Notes under the pieces: model-generated
Told to the model about the DNA's origin: nothing
Seen by the model: the letters and a program-made list of their open reading frames with translations, nothing else
Database searches by the model: none
Assembly (NCBI RefSeq): GCF_963678635.1
Contig: NC_087068.1
Location: 5,983,563 to 6,036,906 of the forward strand
Origin: Symsagittifera roscoffensis
Lineage: Eukaryota; Xenacoelomorpha; Acoela; Convolutidae
DNA length: 53,344 nucleotides
Direction: 5' to 3'
Shown here: positions 23,401 to 34,060 of the stretch, in pieces
How the letters are laid out: every line of letters starts with the position of its first letter
How positions within the stretch are numbered: the stretch's first letter is position 1
Program-made: the position numbers and the translations under genes

Positions 23401-24247
23401 AAAGTGTGTTTGAAAATCAACGCCCAGAAAAGACTTTTTCGGTTTGAACTAAGCAAAAATTTCGAGCGCGGAGATAATCAATTGAGAATGTCAAAAAGAT
23501 TTCTCAAAAATTTTAAAATTTTTTTAATGCAATTTGATTTAATATTTCATCAACAGTTCCAAAATACTGTCGGAGTTACAATTAATTCGATTGTTTTCAC
23601 ATTTTTTCAACATTTTTAAAGTTCTCTCAAGTGAACTAAAAACGACTTCTTAAATTGGTTTTTGTCGACTTTTCAAAAATGTCGGAAAATTTCAAATAAC
23701 CATTATCACGATTGAAAGAGCTTAAATATGATAATAAATCAATCATGGCAAATTCTTTTGGTACACATTTTGGCTAAGAAAAAATAGAGTAAAAAGTTTA
23801 AAACATCCAAAAAAACTTCGCAGCTCCGTCCAAAAGCTCCTATTTCTTTTTTGTAAGATAGCGGCACATGATTTGCTTCGCCTCATCTTCAAGTGGAAAA
23901 AAGAAAGTTTTGCGCTTTGATCGGTTTCGTAGTTGACAACTGCAAATCAATTTGTATACGCATTGGAAAATGCATACGCATACTTTTTGTTTTTGTATGA
24001 AAAATATGTGGTTTTCCGTTGAATTATATTGGCACTGATTCTTATGGGAAATTGCGCTTTTCTGAAAAAGTTTTCTAAGATAGCGACTATTGGTCATTTT
24101 TGGTTCCTCTTAACATTCAAGAACAGTTATTGACATGTTTCACTTAGTGGAAATAGATGTTAAGTAATCTCTGCAGCTGAAAAAAAGTTAATTAAAGAGA
24201 AAACTTCAAAAGTTGATCATTCATATGGTTTTCTTAAATTTGTAAAT
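17418..24247. other. AT-rich DNA without recognised genes
   Basis: Nearly 7 kb, probably intronic to the FN3 gene. Frames are short and AT-driven. It contains the diverged tandem duplication at 19547-20530 and a small imperfect tandem repeat near 18515-18580 (units built on CAAATCT and CTCGTTATAAAA). No exon-like GC-rich frame was found. Confidence 0.5.
19547..20530 (+). repeat. Diverged tandem duplication, ~0.5 kb units
   Basis: Unit 1 from ~19547 and unit 2 from ~20066 share ordered blocks: GTAGCACAGAATnTTCCGACC, then a GACAGT(C/A)ATAGTAA..AAGCAAATTG block, then (C/T)CGCTTGCTTTAT-like and AATTTCAAA blocks. The order and spacing are kept, so the duplication is old. Its origin is unknown. 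Confidence 0.55.
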
Positions 24248-24253
24248 TTTATT
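24248..24253 (-). terminator. Polyadenylation signal of the minus-strand gene
   Basis: AATAAA on the minus strand, about 40 bases beyond the stop at 24292. Confidence 0.5.
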
Positions 24254-24291
24254 CATTAACAATTTCATTAAATCTAAATCTGTATAAAATT

Positions 24292-24766
24292 TCACTGTGA
24301 ATCTGCGAATTCAATTTCATTCAATAAGTCTAAATCTGTGCTGTGTTTTTGCTGAGCGGTCATTGCAGCAGACTGTTTGCGACTGTTGTTTTGACTATTC
24401 AGACCAGAAGCTGAACTCTGGTTACTCACACTGCTGGCTGAAGTTTTTGAGTTTTGACACATTGTCGTCAACTTGGAGTCCGATGAGCCGGTGTGTTGTA
24501 ATAACGAGGAATGAGAAGACGTGTCTGCCAGTATAACACTCATCTGGTGTGCTCTGTCCAGACAAATGCCAGTTGTAGATACTCTCTTGGACATTGGGGG
24601 CAAAGTGGACACTTTACACATTAGGGGGTCCAGTTTCTCCTCGCTCACTTCTTTGAGGTCCGAAGTTGCGATGTCGTGGCAACAGGGTCCATGTCTTTCC
24701 ATACCCACCCCTCCTGTTCTGAGGGGGCTGAGAAATTGGGCAGTAGAAAAGTTCACATTATCGTCA
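24292..24766 (-). CDS. Unknown protein, last exon
   Basis: Terminal exon of a minus-strand gene, with acceptor TTTATTGTTTCAG just before 24766. It adds one base to complete the codon split at the end of the previous exon, then 157 codons to a TGA at 24292-24294. The encoded tail is rich in Ser, Thr, Gln and Asn (for example SASSVSNQSSASG), hence probably disordered. The frame is higher in GC than its surroundings, and the splice phases agree. No domain recognised. Confidence 0.65.
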
Positions 24767-25456
24767 CTGAAACAATAAAATTATATTGGAGAAAAGTTCT
24801 AAACTTTAGCATAAATAACTGGCATATTTTACAATTAACTGAAATTAGGTGCGTGACGACAGCAAACTCAAACTGCTGTTCAATAAAGCAGAACATGATT
24901 ACTCTATCCAGCTAGATGTATTTGGACTGTCCATTTGACTTGATGAGTTTACCTTGATTGACAGATGGCGGATGAGGATAGATATTAATAGAAAACACAG
25001 CTTTTTTTTAAATTTGGTTGAAACTTTCATAATATGCAACAGAATTTTCTAAGGAAGCGGATTGCCAAGTAAGAAAACGTTTACCATCTTTTCCAGTTCT
25101 ACAAAATTGATTTCTCGAGCTGTCGCAAAAAACTAATAATACCTCATTTCAGCCAACTTTTCTGCGCAGCAGGCAAATTTTTGAAAAAAAAACGGGCCAA
25201 AGTGACAATTTTTTGGCGCTCGACCCCCTCTTTTCTATTTAACTTAAAATATATTGGCGGTAGACGCGCCTCTATAAAAATTAGAAAATTAGGGTTGTGT
25301 GATCAAAAATAAAGTTCGGTAATAAATTAGTAGAAAAGGGGTAACCAATTAGGCGGTGCGGGGTTCGAACCCTTGCCCCCATCTCCCTCTAAATCCACCC
25401 CGGTGTGCACCTTGAAATTAGAAAACCAGGGAAAACGATTAAACCGGTTTACTGAC
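24767..25456 (-). other. Intron of the minus-strand gene
   Basis: Minus-strand donor GTCAGT begins at 25456 and the acceptor CAG ends at 24767. Most of its first half in transcription order is a degenerate hAT MITE (25094-25405). Confidence 0.6.
25094..25405 (+). mobile_element. hAT-type MITE, copy 4 (degenerate)
   Basis: Shares GATTTCTCGAG, GCAGGCAAATTTTTGAAAAA, TTTTTTGGCGC, GGGTTCGAACCC and the end CTAAATCCACCCCGGTG with the other copies. Termini are eroded and no target duplication is visible. Boundaries are approximate. Confidence 0.65.
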
Positions 25457-27177
25457 CTTTGGAACACATCGGACTCGAAAACTTGAGTCTTCCTCTTTCC
25501 AGGAATAATTTTCTTCACCTTCCCTTCTTCTGTTTCAACGTTGCCGTCACTTTTGTTCTCTGTTTCCCTGTCATTTATACTGTTTTGCAGCGTTTTGATA
25601 TTGATTAATTTGAACACGTTTTCGAACACGCAGTTCTGAAGGGATCGGATATAGTTCTCGTAATCTCTGTGCATTGATAACGCCAACACTTTCTCCGGGT
25701 TCTCGTGGGACTCAAACAAGTTCACGCAGTGAAAAATTAAATCATCTCCTTGCGTAGACTCAAGCGTGCTCAGATTAAGTTCAAGTTCTTCTGTCGGCTC
25801 AAGGTCAAGTAGATTCATATATTCCAGCTCCAACTGGGCCAACTTCGATTCCAACCCCTGTTTCAGGTGAATGTACTTCCGAAGGAACTCCTTGTCTTTC
25901 TCTGAAGTGTATTTCTGAAAGTACTCCACATAATCTGGGTCTGTGATTTGCAAGTGTGATTTGGGTCGCTGGCTTGCATTATTGCGCTTCCCATTCGTCG
26001 CTCGTTTTTCCGGCTCTCGTCGCTCTTTCTTCTCTGACTCCGAGGGGGGCAGACTGGCCGGTAATTCCTCCTCCAGGGGTCTTATGTGCACCCCCTGCTT
26101 CCGTTTGATAGTGGGTGTGTTCCCCAATGATACTGCCCCGTTTTTGTACTTTTCCTGATTGGCTGATGCGAACTCGTCCGAAATAGTGACAGTTTTACGA
26201 AACGGGATAAACTCGGATATCTTCTTCATCGAAGTCGATGTTTTGTGTTTGGCGCTCAGACTTAGTTTTCTCAAATACTCGGCTGAGTTTGCCAGCGAAT
26301 TTCTTCTGACTGGTTTTGAGTTCGGCTTGGCTTCTCTAACTTTATTTTTTCCGCTTGGATTGAAACTGCAATCTTCAGATTTCTGTAATGGCAACAGTCC
26401 CAGAGTTTTTGCGTGAGCTTCGGCGTTGTGCTTGGAGTAACTGCTGTCGCTTTTGAGACTGTTTGGATAACTGGTATCACTGTGCAAAATATTGTCCGTT
26501 TTGCTTGTCAAGGACAGTTTTCCTCCACTGTTTTTTGAATCATTGGAGCGTGTCTCGATTGGCGTGTTCGACTGAAGTGAATAGCTGAAACAGTATGGCA
26601 CAACAGAACTGCTATTAGCTCGTTTTGTTTTAACACTTCTGTTCTTACTGTTATTTTCCTGTTTATCGGAATCAAGTGTAACTTGAGCAGGAAAAGTTAA
26701 ATCGCCACCGCAGTCCTGTTCAATGTTATGTTTACTAACTGTCGTCCCCAATTCGCTCATTGGCCCAAATAAGAGGGTGCTGCTATTTTCGCTCGATACA
26801 TTGCAGGGACTAGTTGGTCTATTTTTCACAATTTCACCCCTGATCCAGTTATGATTACTGAGGGGAATTGGTGAAGTTGACTGCAGTTTATTGTTGACAT
26901 TTTCAGGGGACGATTTGGGGTAATATTTCGATTGCGCACTCAATAAATCCAATGATAAGTTGTTTTGATAATCAGGAATAGAGCTGGCAGCCAGGCCCGG
27001 CTGTTCTTTATCGTCCAAAGCCGCACTCCTTGCTAATCCAATCTGGCATGATTGTCGGCTGCTATTTGGATCAACGCTTATTTGATCACATTCATTAGAA
27101 ATATTATCTTGGGATTTGTCGCGAGACTGCTTCGGTTCAATGGCCGCCGATTCTATTTGGAACATGTGGCTGGACAT
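25457..27177 (-). CDS. Unknown Ser-rich, coiled-coil-containing protein, large exon
   Basis: 573 codons plus two bases from the ATG at 27177 to a GTCAGT donor at 25456. I do not recognise the protein. Residues 1-~420 are polar, Ser/Asn/Lys-rich and probably disordered, with several basic patches. Residues ~425-540 look folded and helical (DYVEYFQKYTSEKDKEFLRKYI..., a heptad-like stretch rich in Leu and Glu), then a basic tail KKIIPGKRKTQVFES. No signal peptide or membrane helix. Joined with the last exon the product would be about 731 residues. The frame is open for some codons upstream of the ATG, so an earlier exon is possible. Unspliced, it would read into the MITE and stop at 25327. It lies antisense to the FN3 gene, probably inside its intron. 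Confidence 0.65.
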
Positions 27178-30100
27178 TGTCTCTGTGTAGTGGGTTTGAT
27201 TAATGTCTCTTTTGAGCTGTTCTATTGTAGTTCTAAATTATGCCACCATCGGTCAATAAAAAAAGCAAATGCGATGAGTAGAGTAGTTATAACCACAAAA
27301 GTCAGAGATCAATTTTGTGGGTGAGCATTATTGGTGTCATAACTGCGTGAACATAAATAATTTGTGTTCATTTCCCGAAGGACGACTATCACAATCATCA
27401 ACTAATTGGAGTTTCAGTAAGCGAATCCCAGAACACATTTTTATGCGCTTTCTAAATGGTGTTATAAATTGATTCTTAATGAATACTCGTAAGAAAAAGT
27501 GTAGGAAAAAGTTTAGCTAACAGAAATCTAAATGAAATTAGGTCATAAAATTTTAGGTCGATATTGGATATCAATGAATCACAAGAACTTTTCTTCTTTA
27601 ATAGTGGTTGCTGTTTCAACAAGTAACTTTTCTGAATTCCGGCTGGCGTTTTCATGAATAATGTTTGCCCCGACAACTTCAAAACCCACAAGCAGTTGAG
27701 GTAACTTTGTCGATACAATGGGTTGTTGTTTCAGTTTGAAGGTCGTATTCGTGGTATAACTTTGATGCGTATCAAGTTAGAAAGTATCTTCAGAGAGCTA
27801 ACTCTTAACTCTCCCTCTATCTCTTATTTAAGAGACTTTTATTTCACTGTTCGAAATTGGCTAGCAACTGAGCAGTTCTGAGATCGAAAATTCCGCTAAA
27901 CAATAAAGAATGGTTAGTAATAGAGTAGCAAAAAGTTGGTACAGACAGAATTCATTAAAAAGAGCAAATAACCTATATCAGAAAGTTTGTGCATGCAAAT
28001 TTTGCTCAAAGTTGACAGATTGCTCTTTTTAAATAATTCTGTCTGCTCCAACTTTTCGTAACTTTTTTACAATGGCATGTCAGTGGCCAAATGAAAGTGT
28101 GGTTGTTTTTTTTGTTGCTTTTCTTGTTTTTTTTTCTGAAGACGTGTTGGTCTCCTCTTAACTAAATTGTGTCACAAACATCAAAGACACGAAAAAAAGT
28201 TAACACAACAATTATTTTTGTGATTTAAATGACAAGTTTTTACAGTTAAGCAATTTCCAGTCGGCTCTTTTTTCAAAAAATTCAGCCGTGAAATTAAAGT
28301 TGAAAGTAAGATTTGAATGCTTGGTAGTGAAGCAAGCCTTTAACGCTAGCATTTTTTTGTATTATGCTCAAACATGAGTCTAAGCAATTAGAAAAAGATT
28401 AAAAGCTTACAAGTTACACGGCCACGAATTCACTACATGTAGAGCAGAAAGGCTGCACCAGCCCCAGAACGGTTCTCTCAAATGTGGCATTTAAATTCAC
28501 AAGAACATGCAAATTTATAACTAGCCCAATTTTAAATGGTTTTCTTTTTTTGTCAGTAAGTAGAAGTTCAGAATAAATGAGCTTCTTCGGTTTGAAAATT
28601 TTACAAAAAGTACCGGAATGAAATATACTATTTTTGCCTTTTAAGACCACTTTTCAAGCATTGCTTCATAAGAGACTTGCAATTTGGCTCAGAGAAAAAT
28701 ATAAGCTATTAAACATTTTCCATATCAGCCAACAACGCTTATAATTTGTATCTATAACATATCAATGAATAAAAATTGTTTAAAAAAAAGCGTCTGTCAA
28801 ATCCCATAGCTTGAAATTTTTCAATAAATAGCTCAATTTTATTTGACAGTTCTCAAGTCTTATCGTGAAAGCAACTACTGAACCGAAAACTGCTGAACCG
28901 AAACTTCCAATTCGTTAATTACATGCCTTTTTTGTACTCTGCAAAAATTTATTACACAATTGGATCGGTAAAACAAGGAAACACAAGAATGATATTCAGT
29001 GCCTTGAATCAACTCGGAAACCTGCAAAAATAATATTTGAACGGCGATTCAGAAAGCATTTGGATACATATTTATAGCCAAAAAAAGGAAAAAGACCTGT
29101 TTGTTGCCATATTAAATGGAATTGCTTCGTTTCGGCCTGCCCCATATTGAAGGTCTGCATTTTTTTTAGTAGTCATTGATCCAACTTTGGCTGTGGATCA
29201 AAAGTTTTATTTTGTATATCTTTCATAAATTTGGGGGGTATACCGAAAAGACTCCTAATATTTTCGCATATTATGCTTCCCAAAAAGATTTTTAAAAAAT
29301 GAAGAAAATTACTTGTTATCAAAGTATTCATTGTGGATTTTTTTTGTGTTACCAACTGCAAGAATTGTTTTTTTTAGATTTTGTAATATTCCTAAAACGA
29401 AAAATCTAAGATGCCAACTTTTGTTCCGTTTTTACTTACGCAATATCCTGCATAGGGAAACAAATCATCAGTCGACTATTGCATTGTTTCTCATTCAGGG
29501 TTTTGTGACTCAGACCGTTTTGAGAAAAAACTTCAATTAAAAAAGCTACCAGTTTGTTAAAAAAATTGGTTATTTTGCATTCTGATCAATCATATAATTG
29601 CTTTTGCATACAAAAACTTGAATCAATTTTTTCTTGCAAAATTTGTTTGAAAAAAATTAGTTCCTTAATTTCTAATTTCAGTTTTTTAACAGCTTAATTT
29701 AATCATTGTTAACAGTTTCAAATATCGTTTTAATTGCAGAATACCGTATGGGCAAATCAACATTTCTATAGATGAACTCAACATTTCGACTCAGTTGTTG
29801 CCGAATTTCGTTTGTTGGCCCCGTCATTAAACATTCAATTTACTTGAGTGAGTCAATTTAATGAGCTTACCAGGACTAAAAAAACAGTTTCAACTTTTTA
29901 AGCCAGGCAACTTTCCAACGTTTTGCAACACGTTTCAACTATTTTTTGGGTTCTTGACAGCGGTATGAAATTTAGGTGAAATGAAAATTTAAAAGTCCTC
30001 CAAGTTTTTCTTGTGTTTTTTGAGGAAATTTTCGATTCTCTGAACATGATATTTTGACTAAATTTCATATCATTTGAAATTGTCTTTGCCTGGAATCAAA

Positions 30101-32127
30101 ATTTAAAAAATAACTTACTTGATATCTTTTTTTGTAGCCAGGGTTTTCAAGGATGGATAGTAGAAAGTCAATCCTGTCAATCTGGTATAATAATATCAAT
30201 GTTTTTTTTACTTTCAATTTAAGTTTTAAGTCATATGCGGCATTTCTATTAAACATTTCCTAAAAGTTTATCTCGAAGTCGATAAGAAATAATAATGTAA
30301 CTTGAGGCTGTGTCTTGCAGTTGTTGTTTTTGATTGTTTTTGTTCACAGTTTTTCAAGTGCAAAATTGACAGTTTTCCGTGAAAATTAGAATCAAAATAT
30401 CGATTATATCTTTTACAATCCAAAAAATGCCCACAAACAATTTAATGCGGACAAACTTTACAATTTTTCTGCATCAAACAGACTTTAATGCGTTTATTCA
30501 GAATTTTTAAACAAAAATGATTGAAAATCAATCAATTTGTGCAATTTATTTTTTTAGAAAGTCGGAAAAAAATTGTTCAAAAATAAACAGAATGGAAAAA
30601 AAATTAAAGTGAAGGATGAATTTCAAACAGAATTTAACAGACTTCAGCTGAATGATTTGTAACAAAGATGGCAAATTAATTTATGTTTTCCTATCACGTA
30701 TTTAAAAACGAAGCTTGTACGACTTTTCTTTGATTTATGTATCTTTAGTTACATAGACTGAATAGTTAAAATCAAGCATTTGTTGGCAAAATAATTGTAC
30801 TACGTTTTGAAAGTCGTTAAACACATTTCAATTTTTATTGATACGTTTTTATGAGGAGTGATTGTCTTTTTTAGGTAAGAGACTCACGCAAAACTATTCG
30901 TCTCAAGTAATATAATTTGTTTTAATATGTGTTTCGTCCATGTGAAAAATGTGGAAGAATTTTGTATTTGAGTGCGTGTGTTTTACTTTTTTGTTCTTTT
31001 TCTCTTTCATTTCAACCGTAAAATCAGTTACCACAAATAATCTTCTGAACAGTTCGATTGATATATTATATTAAATTCCTTCCAGTCAAAAGTTTTTACA
31101 ATTGACTAGAAAAATCGGTTTGAAATTTTTGGTTTTTCACCTAATTTCGAGCGAGTACAGCGAGCGAGCCTGCTAATTTGTGCTCAATTTAGGCCATTTA
31201 CGATAGCCTAATTATGCCTAATTTTAACTTTCTTCGAGAATTATTACTTTTTTGAGTTTCGTTAACGCCATTTTGAGAATCAAAATTTCAAAAACTCAAA
31301 AAATTTCGTCTATAAAACTGAAAAAGTTTTGAATTGTTTTTTGCTTGTCTACCGATTTTTTGTTTTGGTTTTTATAGTCCTTTTTCTTCAAAAACAGTTT
31401 TTCAGTTTGCCCTTTTATCATAAATATCGAATATGCCTAAGTTTTAACTTTTTGTCTATGTCCTTTTATCACACAACGCAGAAAAACGACTTTTATTTGA
31501 AAGGAAAACTTCCTCAGTAACCGGCTGTCCTTGTTTTAAATTAAATTTAGTTGTCTTAATTATGAACACTTGCCATACAAAAAAGAGTTTCTCCCACGGT
31601 ACACTTCGTTTCCTGTTAATTGAAACTCAATGTTGCTCCTTTACTGGTCTTTTACTGGATATTACAATGAAAAATGGGAACAAAAAAGTATCAATTTAAT
31701 TGGAAACAACGTCGACTCTGATACACTTAAATATCATAACTGTAGTTTTTTTCTCCATAGTACAAAACTTGGAAATGAAATTCACGCTATTCAAATGGTC
31801 ACTAGGAAACCAGAGTAGCTGGTTTGTTGCCATATTAGTTGGCTGTGTTGGAATCAAAATTTCAAAGCGAGTGACTTTCAAATCATTTTGAAAAAAAGGG
31901 AAAAAATTTCAATTATGAATTCTTAATGTGAATTGTCGGCCTTGTTTTAATCAATTATGATAATTTCTAATTTTTATTCGCACTAAATATAGAAAAGCAA
32001 CGAGTTTTTCCCAAAGACATTCCAAGTACTGCGTGGCTCAAACTTTTCGACCATTTTCACAAGAAACGACGCAAATTGTGACTTTATCTATTTTCTTCAT
32101 GAGAAGAGTCTTCATAATTCCTGCAAC
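27178..32127. other. AT-rich DNA without recognised genes
   Basis: About 5 kb between the minus-strand gene and the MITE/retroelement. It contains the foldback element at 27924-28063 and many short AT-driven frames. A moderately GC-rich minus-strand frame at 27476-27718 could be an upstream exon, but no convincing splice sites were found. Confidence 0.45.
27924..28063. repeat. Foldback element (44-bp inverted arms)
   Basis: Arms 27924-27967 and 28020-28063 match inversely at 37 of 44 positions around a 52-base spacer. Small size and no coding capacity fit a very short MITE; the target duplication is unclear. Confidence 0.65.
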
Positions 32128-32398
32128 CAGGACAGCCCTAAAATTTTCTAGAGGGGAGGCTTTTCAAAAAAAATCAAAAATTTTGTCGACCTTTTCTTAG
32201 GTCAACTTGATTTTCTGAGCTCTTTAAAATCAACTATTTAAAAGCCTTATTTTGTCGACCAACTTGATTACTTGAGCTCTTTAAAATCACTATAAAGGCT
32301 TTGTTTGGGTCCAGTTTGCTGCGCATTCTTTTTTTTATAAAAAAGCAGGCCAAAAAAGGCGTTTTGGGCGCTTTTTGGAAAATGTTGCCTAAGAATAG
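32128..32398 (+). mobile_element. hAT-type MITE, copy 5, left half
   Basis: Starts CAGGACAGCCCTAAAATTTTCTAGAGGGG-like and follows the MITE consensus to GGGCGCTTTTTGGAAAATGTTG. It is then interrupted by the retroelement at 32399 and resumes at 51321. An internal ~60-base stretch (GTCGACC...GAGCTCTTTAAAATC) is duplicated. The outer flanks CCTGCAAC and ACTGGAAC agree at 6 of 8 positions, an aged 8-bp duplication. Confidence 0.8.
32395..32398 (+). repeat. Target site duplication ATAG (left)
   Basis: Repeated directly after the 3' LTR at 51317-51320. Confidence 0.9.
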
Positions 32399-32513
32399 TG
32401 GAACCTGATCTAAACTATATTTTATGATTGGATAAATTAAATGTTTTACCAATGTAAAGTATTTAATATTAACCAATCACGATCCATCTAACTAACAACC
32501 CACTTATTTGTAA

Positions 32514-32541
32514 GTGCTGAAGTTACTTGTAATTTCAGCAC
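32514..32541 (+). promoter_or_regulatory. 28-bp palindrome in the LTR
   Basis: Arms GTGCTGAAGTTAC and GTAATTTCAGCAC pair at 12 of 13 positions around a 2-base loop. Present in both LTRs here (also 51022-51049) and in copy 1 (3541-3568). A second stretch at 32587-32597 (GCACTTCAGCA) can compete for the left arm. Confidence 0.8.
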
Positions 32542-32602
32542 CAGAGAGATTTGAATTTAACTTAGAAATTAGTTGGACTCTCCCGAGCACTTCAGCAGCC
32601 GC

Positions 32603-32608
32603 AATAAA
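32603..32608 (+). terminator. LTR polyadenylation signal AATAAA
   Basis: The 3' LTR equivalent is at 51111-51116. It lies directly downstream of the competing hairpin arm. Confidence 0.6.
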
Positions 32609-32810
32609 CCAGTATACCCTAGATCTATTGAGCCTAGCAGAGACTAGTTAAACAACCTGAGACTAGATAGTATAAGAGTAAGATTAGGATCGGTATTAGA
32701 CTAAGAAGTTGCACGAATCTATCCGGCCGAAAATAAGATAGCGTGACGAGCAGACGGTGTACCCTATCCGAAATTACTCTATGAGTTATACCCATCGGTC
32801 ATAACTCATC

Positions 32811-32828
32811 TGGTGCGACCATAAGTCT
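32811..32828 (+). promoter_or_regulatory. Primer binding site
   Basis: Begins TGGTGCGACCATAAG two bases after the LTR, complementary to a tRNA 3' end with CCA. I could not assign the tRNA species. Identical in copy 1. Confidence 0.75.
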
Positions 32829-32895
32829 CGAACAAGACCTTAATAGCTTAGAATTAACCAAAATAGATTAGAAATTAAACAAAAACATTTAAAAA

Positions 32896-33129
32896 ATGTT
32901 ATACGACAATAATTTAATCGAAATGTCTCTACGACTCAATAGATCAGAGCCAATATTCCGAACCATAACAGAACTACCCGGAATTGGAAGAAGACCTCGA
33001 ACCAGAGACGACATACGACAAAGTAGAAACTTGCCATATAGTTATATGATAGTTCGGCAAAAGCCAGAACAAACTTTTATATTTAGAATACTACTGGCAA
33101 TGAATTTAGATTTTCATTTGCAAACATAA
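32896..33129 (+). CDS. orf77, small conserved protein of unknown function
   Basis: 77 residues starting at the first ATG of the leader, 88 bases after the LTR. The protein is identical to that of copy 1, while the DNA carries three silent changes. It is basic in the middle (GIGRRPRTRDD) with a hydrophobic C-terminal stretch (FIFRILLAMNLDF) too short for a confident membrane helix. It would be the first frame met by ribosomes on full-length RNA, so it must either be translated or act as an upstream ORF limiting gag translation. No homolog recognised. Confidence 0.6.
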   Translation: MLYDNNLIEMSLRLNRSEPIFRTITELPGIGRRPRTRDDIRQSRNLPYSYMIVRQKPEQTFIFRILLAMNLDFHLQT

Positions 33130-34060
33130 AACCTTGAAGTTAATCTTCAAAATCATTTCAGGCGCTAAACAAAATTATTAATATACAATAACGATTGATA
33201 AAAAGATCTAAGATCGTTTTCCTAAAGCTCTGCAGTAATATACAAAACATGTTTGAAAAATATTTATTGAAAAATAAAAATAAAAATTAGTAGCATGACA
33301 ATAAATGGTTAGTAATCATAAATCATCCTGTTGTTCCAGCTCCATCATCTAAAACATAACAGCAATCATAAACCCACTAATATCATCAAAACACTAAATC
33401 TTTCCTTTACACACATTTGAAATTTTATTAAAACTTAAATTCACTTAATTTTAAAACCAGATCATCAAGGCTTATCCTTGGATCTTAAATCATTTTCTAC
33501 TTAATTAAATTTTAAATTTGATCATCAAGGCTTATCCTTGGATCAAACAGAACAACTTTGTTCTCCCCCACCCACTTAATTAGTGTCTAACGACCTCAAA
33601 CGTCGATTCACTTCCAACCCTTTCTAAAGACCTAAGACTAATAGAAATTTTTAAACAAAACTAATCATTCAAATTAGGATAAACAGTGAAGAACTTCGGT
33701 TATTCATCCTTCACTTGACCCCCCCTCTTACCAGACCCAGGATAAATCTTAGACTTAGTAAGTTTAAAATAGTATCTAACGAACTACTCGCGTTCTAATT
33801 ATACCTGAACCTTGTGGATCGATTTACTATTCTCCAACCCTTGAACACAATCACTACCCCTAAGTAAGATTAAGTAAGTTAACACCTTAACTTATACTAG
33901 CCACGAGAAAGTAAAAAATCATTCTTCGGAATCGATATACTTTTCTCTCCAACCCTGAACAAATAGACCCAGGTTAAGCTAAACAAAAAATCGTAAGAAC
34001 TAACAGTTTAGGAAAATAGAAATCATTTAACAACCTTTTGCATCCGTCATTCTAAACCTT
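33130..34060 (+). promoter_or_regulatory. Structured 5' leader
   Basis: Non-coding 0.93 kb. A 25-base near-palindrome (inner stem CAAGG/CCTTG, loop CTTAT) occurs at 33460-33484 and exactly repeated at 33520-33544. A looser motif CGATTnACT..TCTCCAACCCT occurs at about 33604, 33820 and 33933. GTAAGT/GTAAGA donor-like sites lie at 33758, 33864 and 33874. Candidates for packaging and subgenomic splicing signals. Confidence 0.5.

Larger units (their letters stand above)
32399..32808 (+). repeat. 5' LTR (410 bp)
   Basis: TGGAACCTGATC...ATAACTCA. It has a TATA-like stretch at 32416-32425, CCAAT at 32473-32477, a near-perfect palindrome at 32514-32541, AATAAA at 32603-32608 and a terminal inverted repeat at 32782-32808. 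I could not place the transcription start from sequence. Confidence 0.97.

Noticed and set aside
27476-27718. 80-residue minus-strand frame as a possible upstream exon of the unknown gene
   Set aside because: Some exon-like composition, but no clear donor/acceptor in compatible phase.
32128-32398. Regular repeats read as a CRISPR-like or tandem array
   Set aside because: It is the left half of a MITE with one internal ~60-base duplication; there are no evenly spaced repeats.
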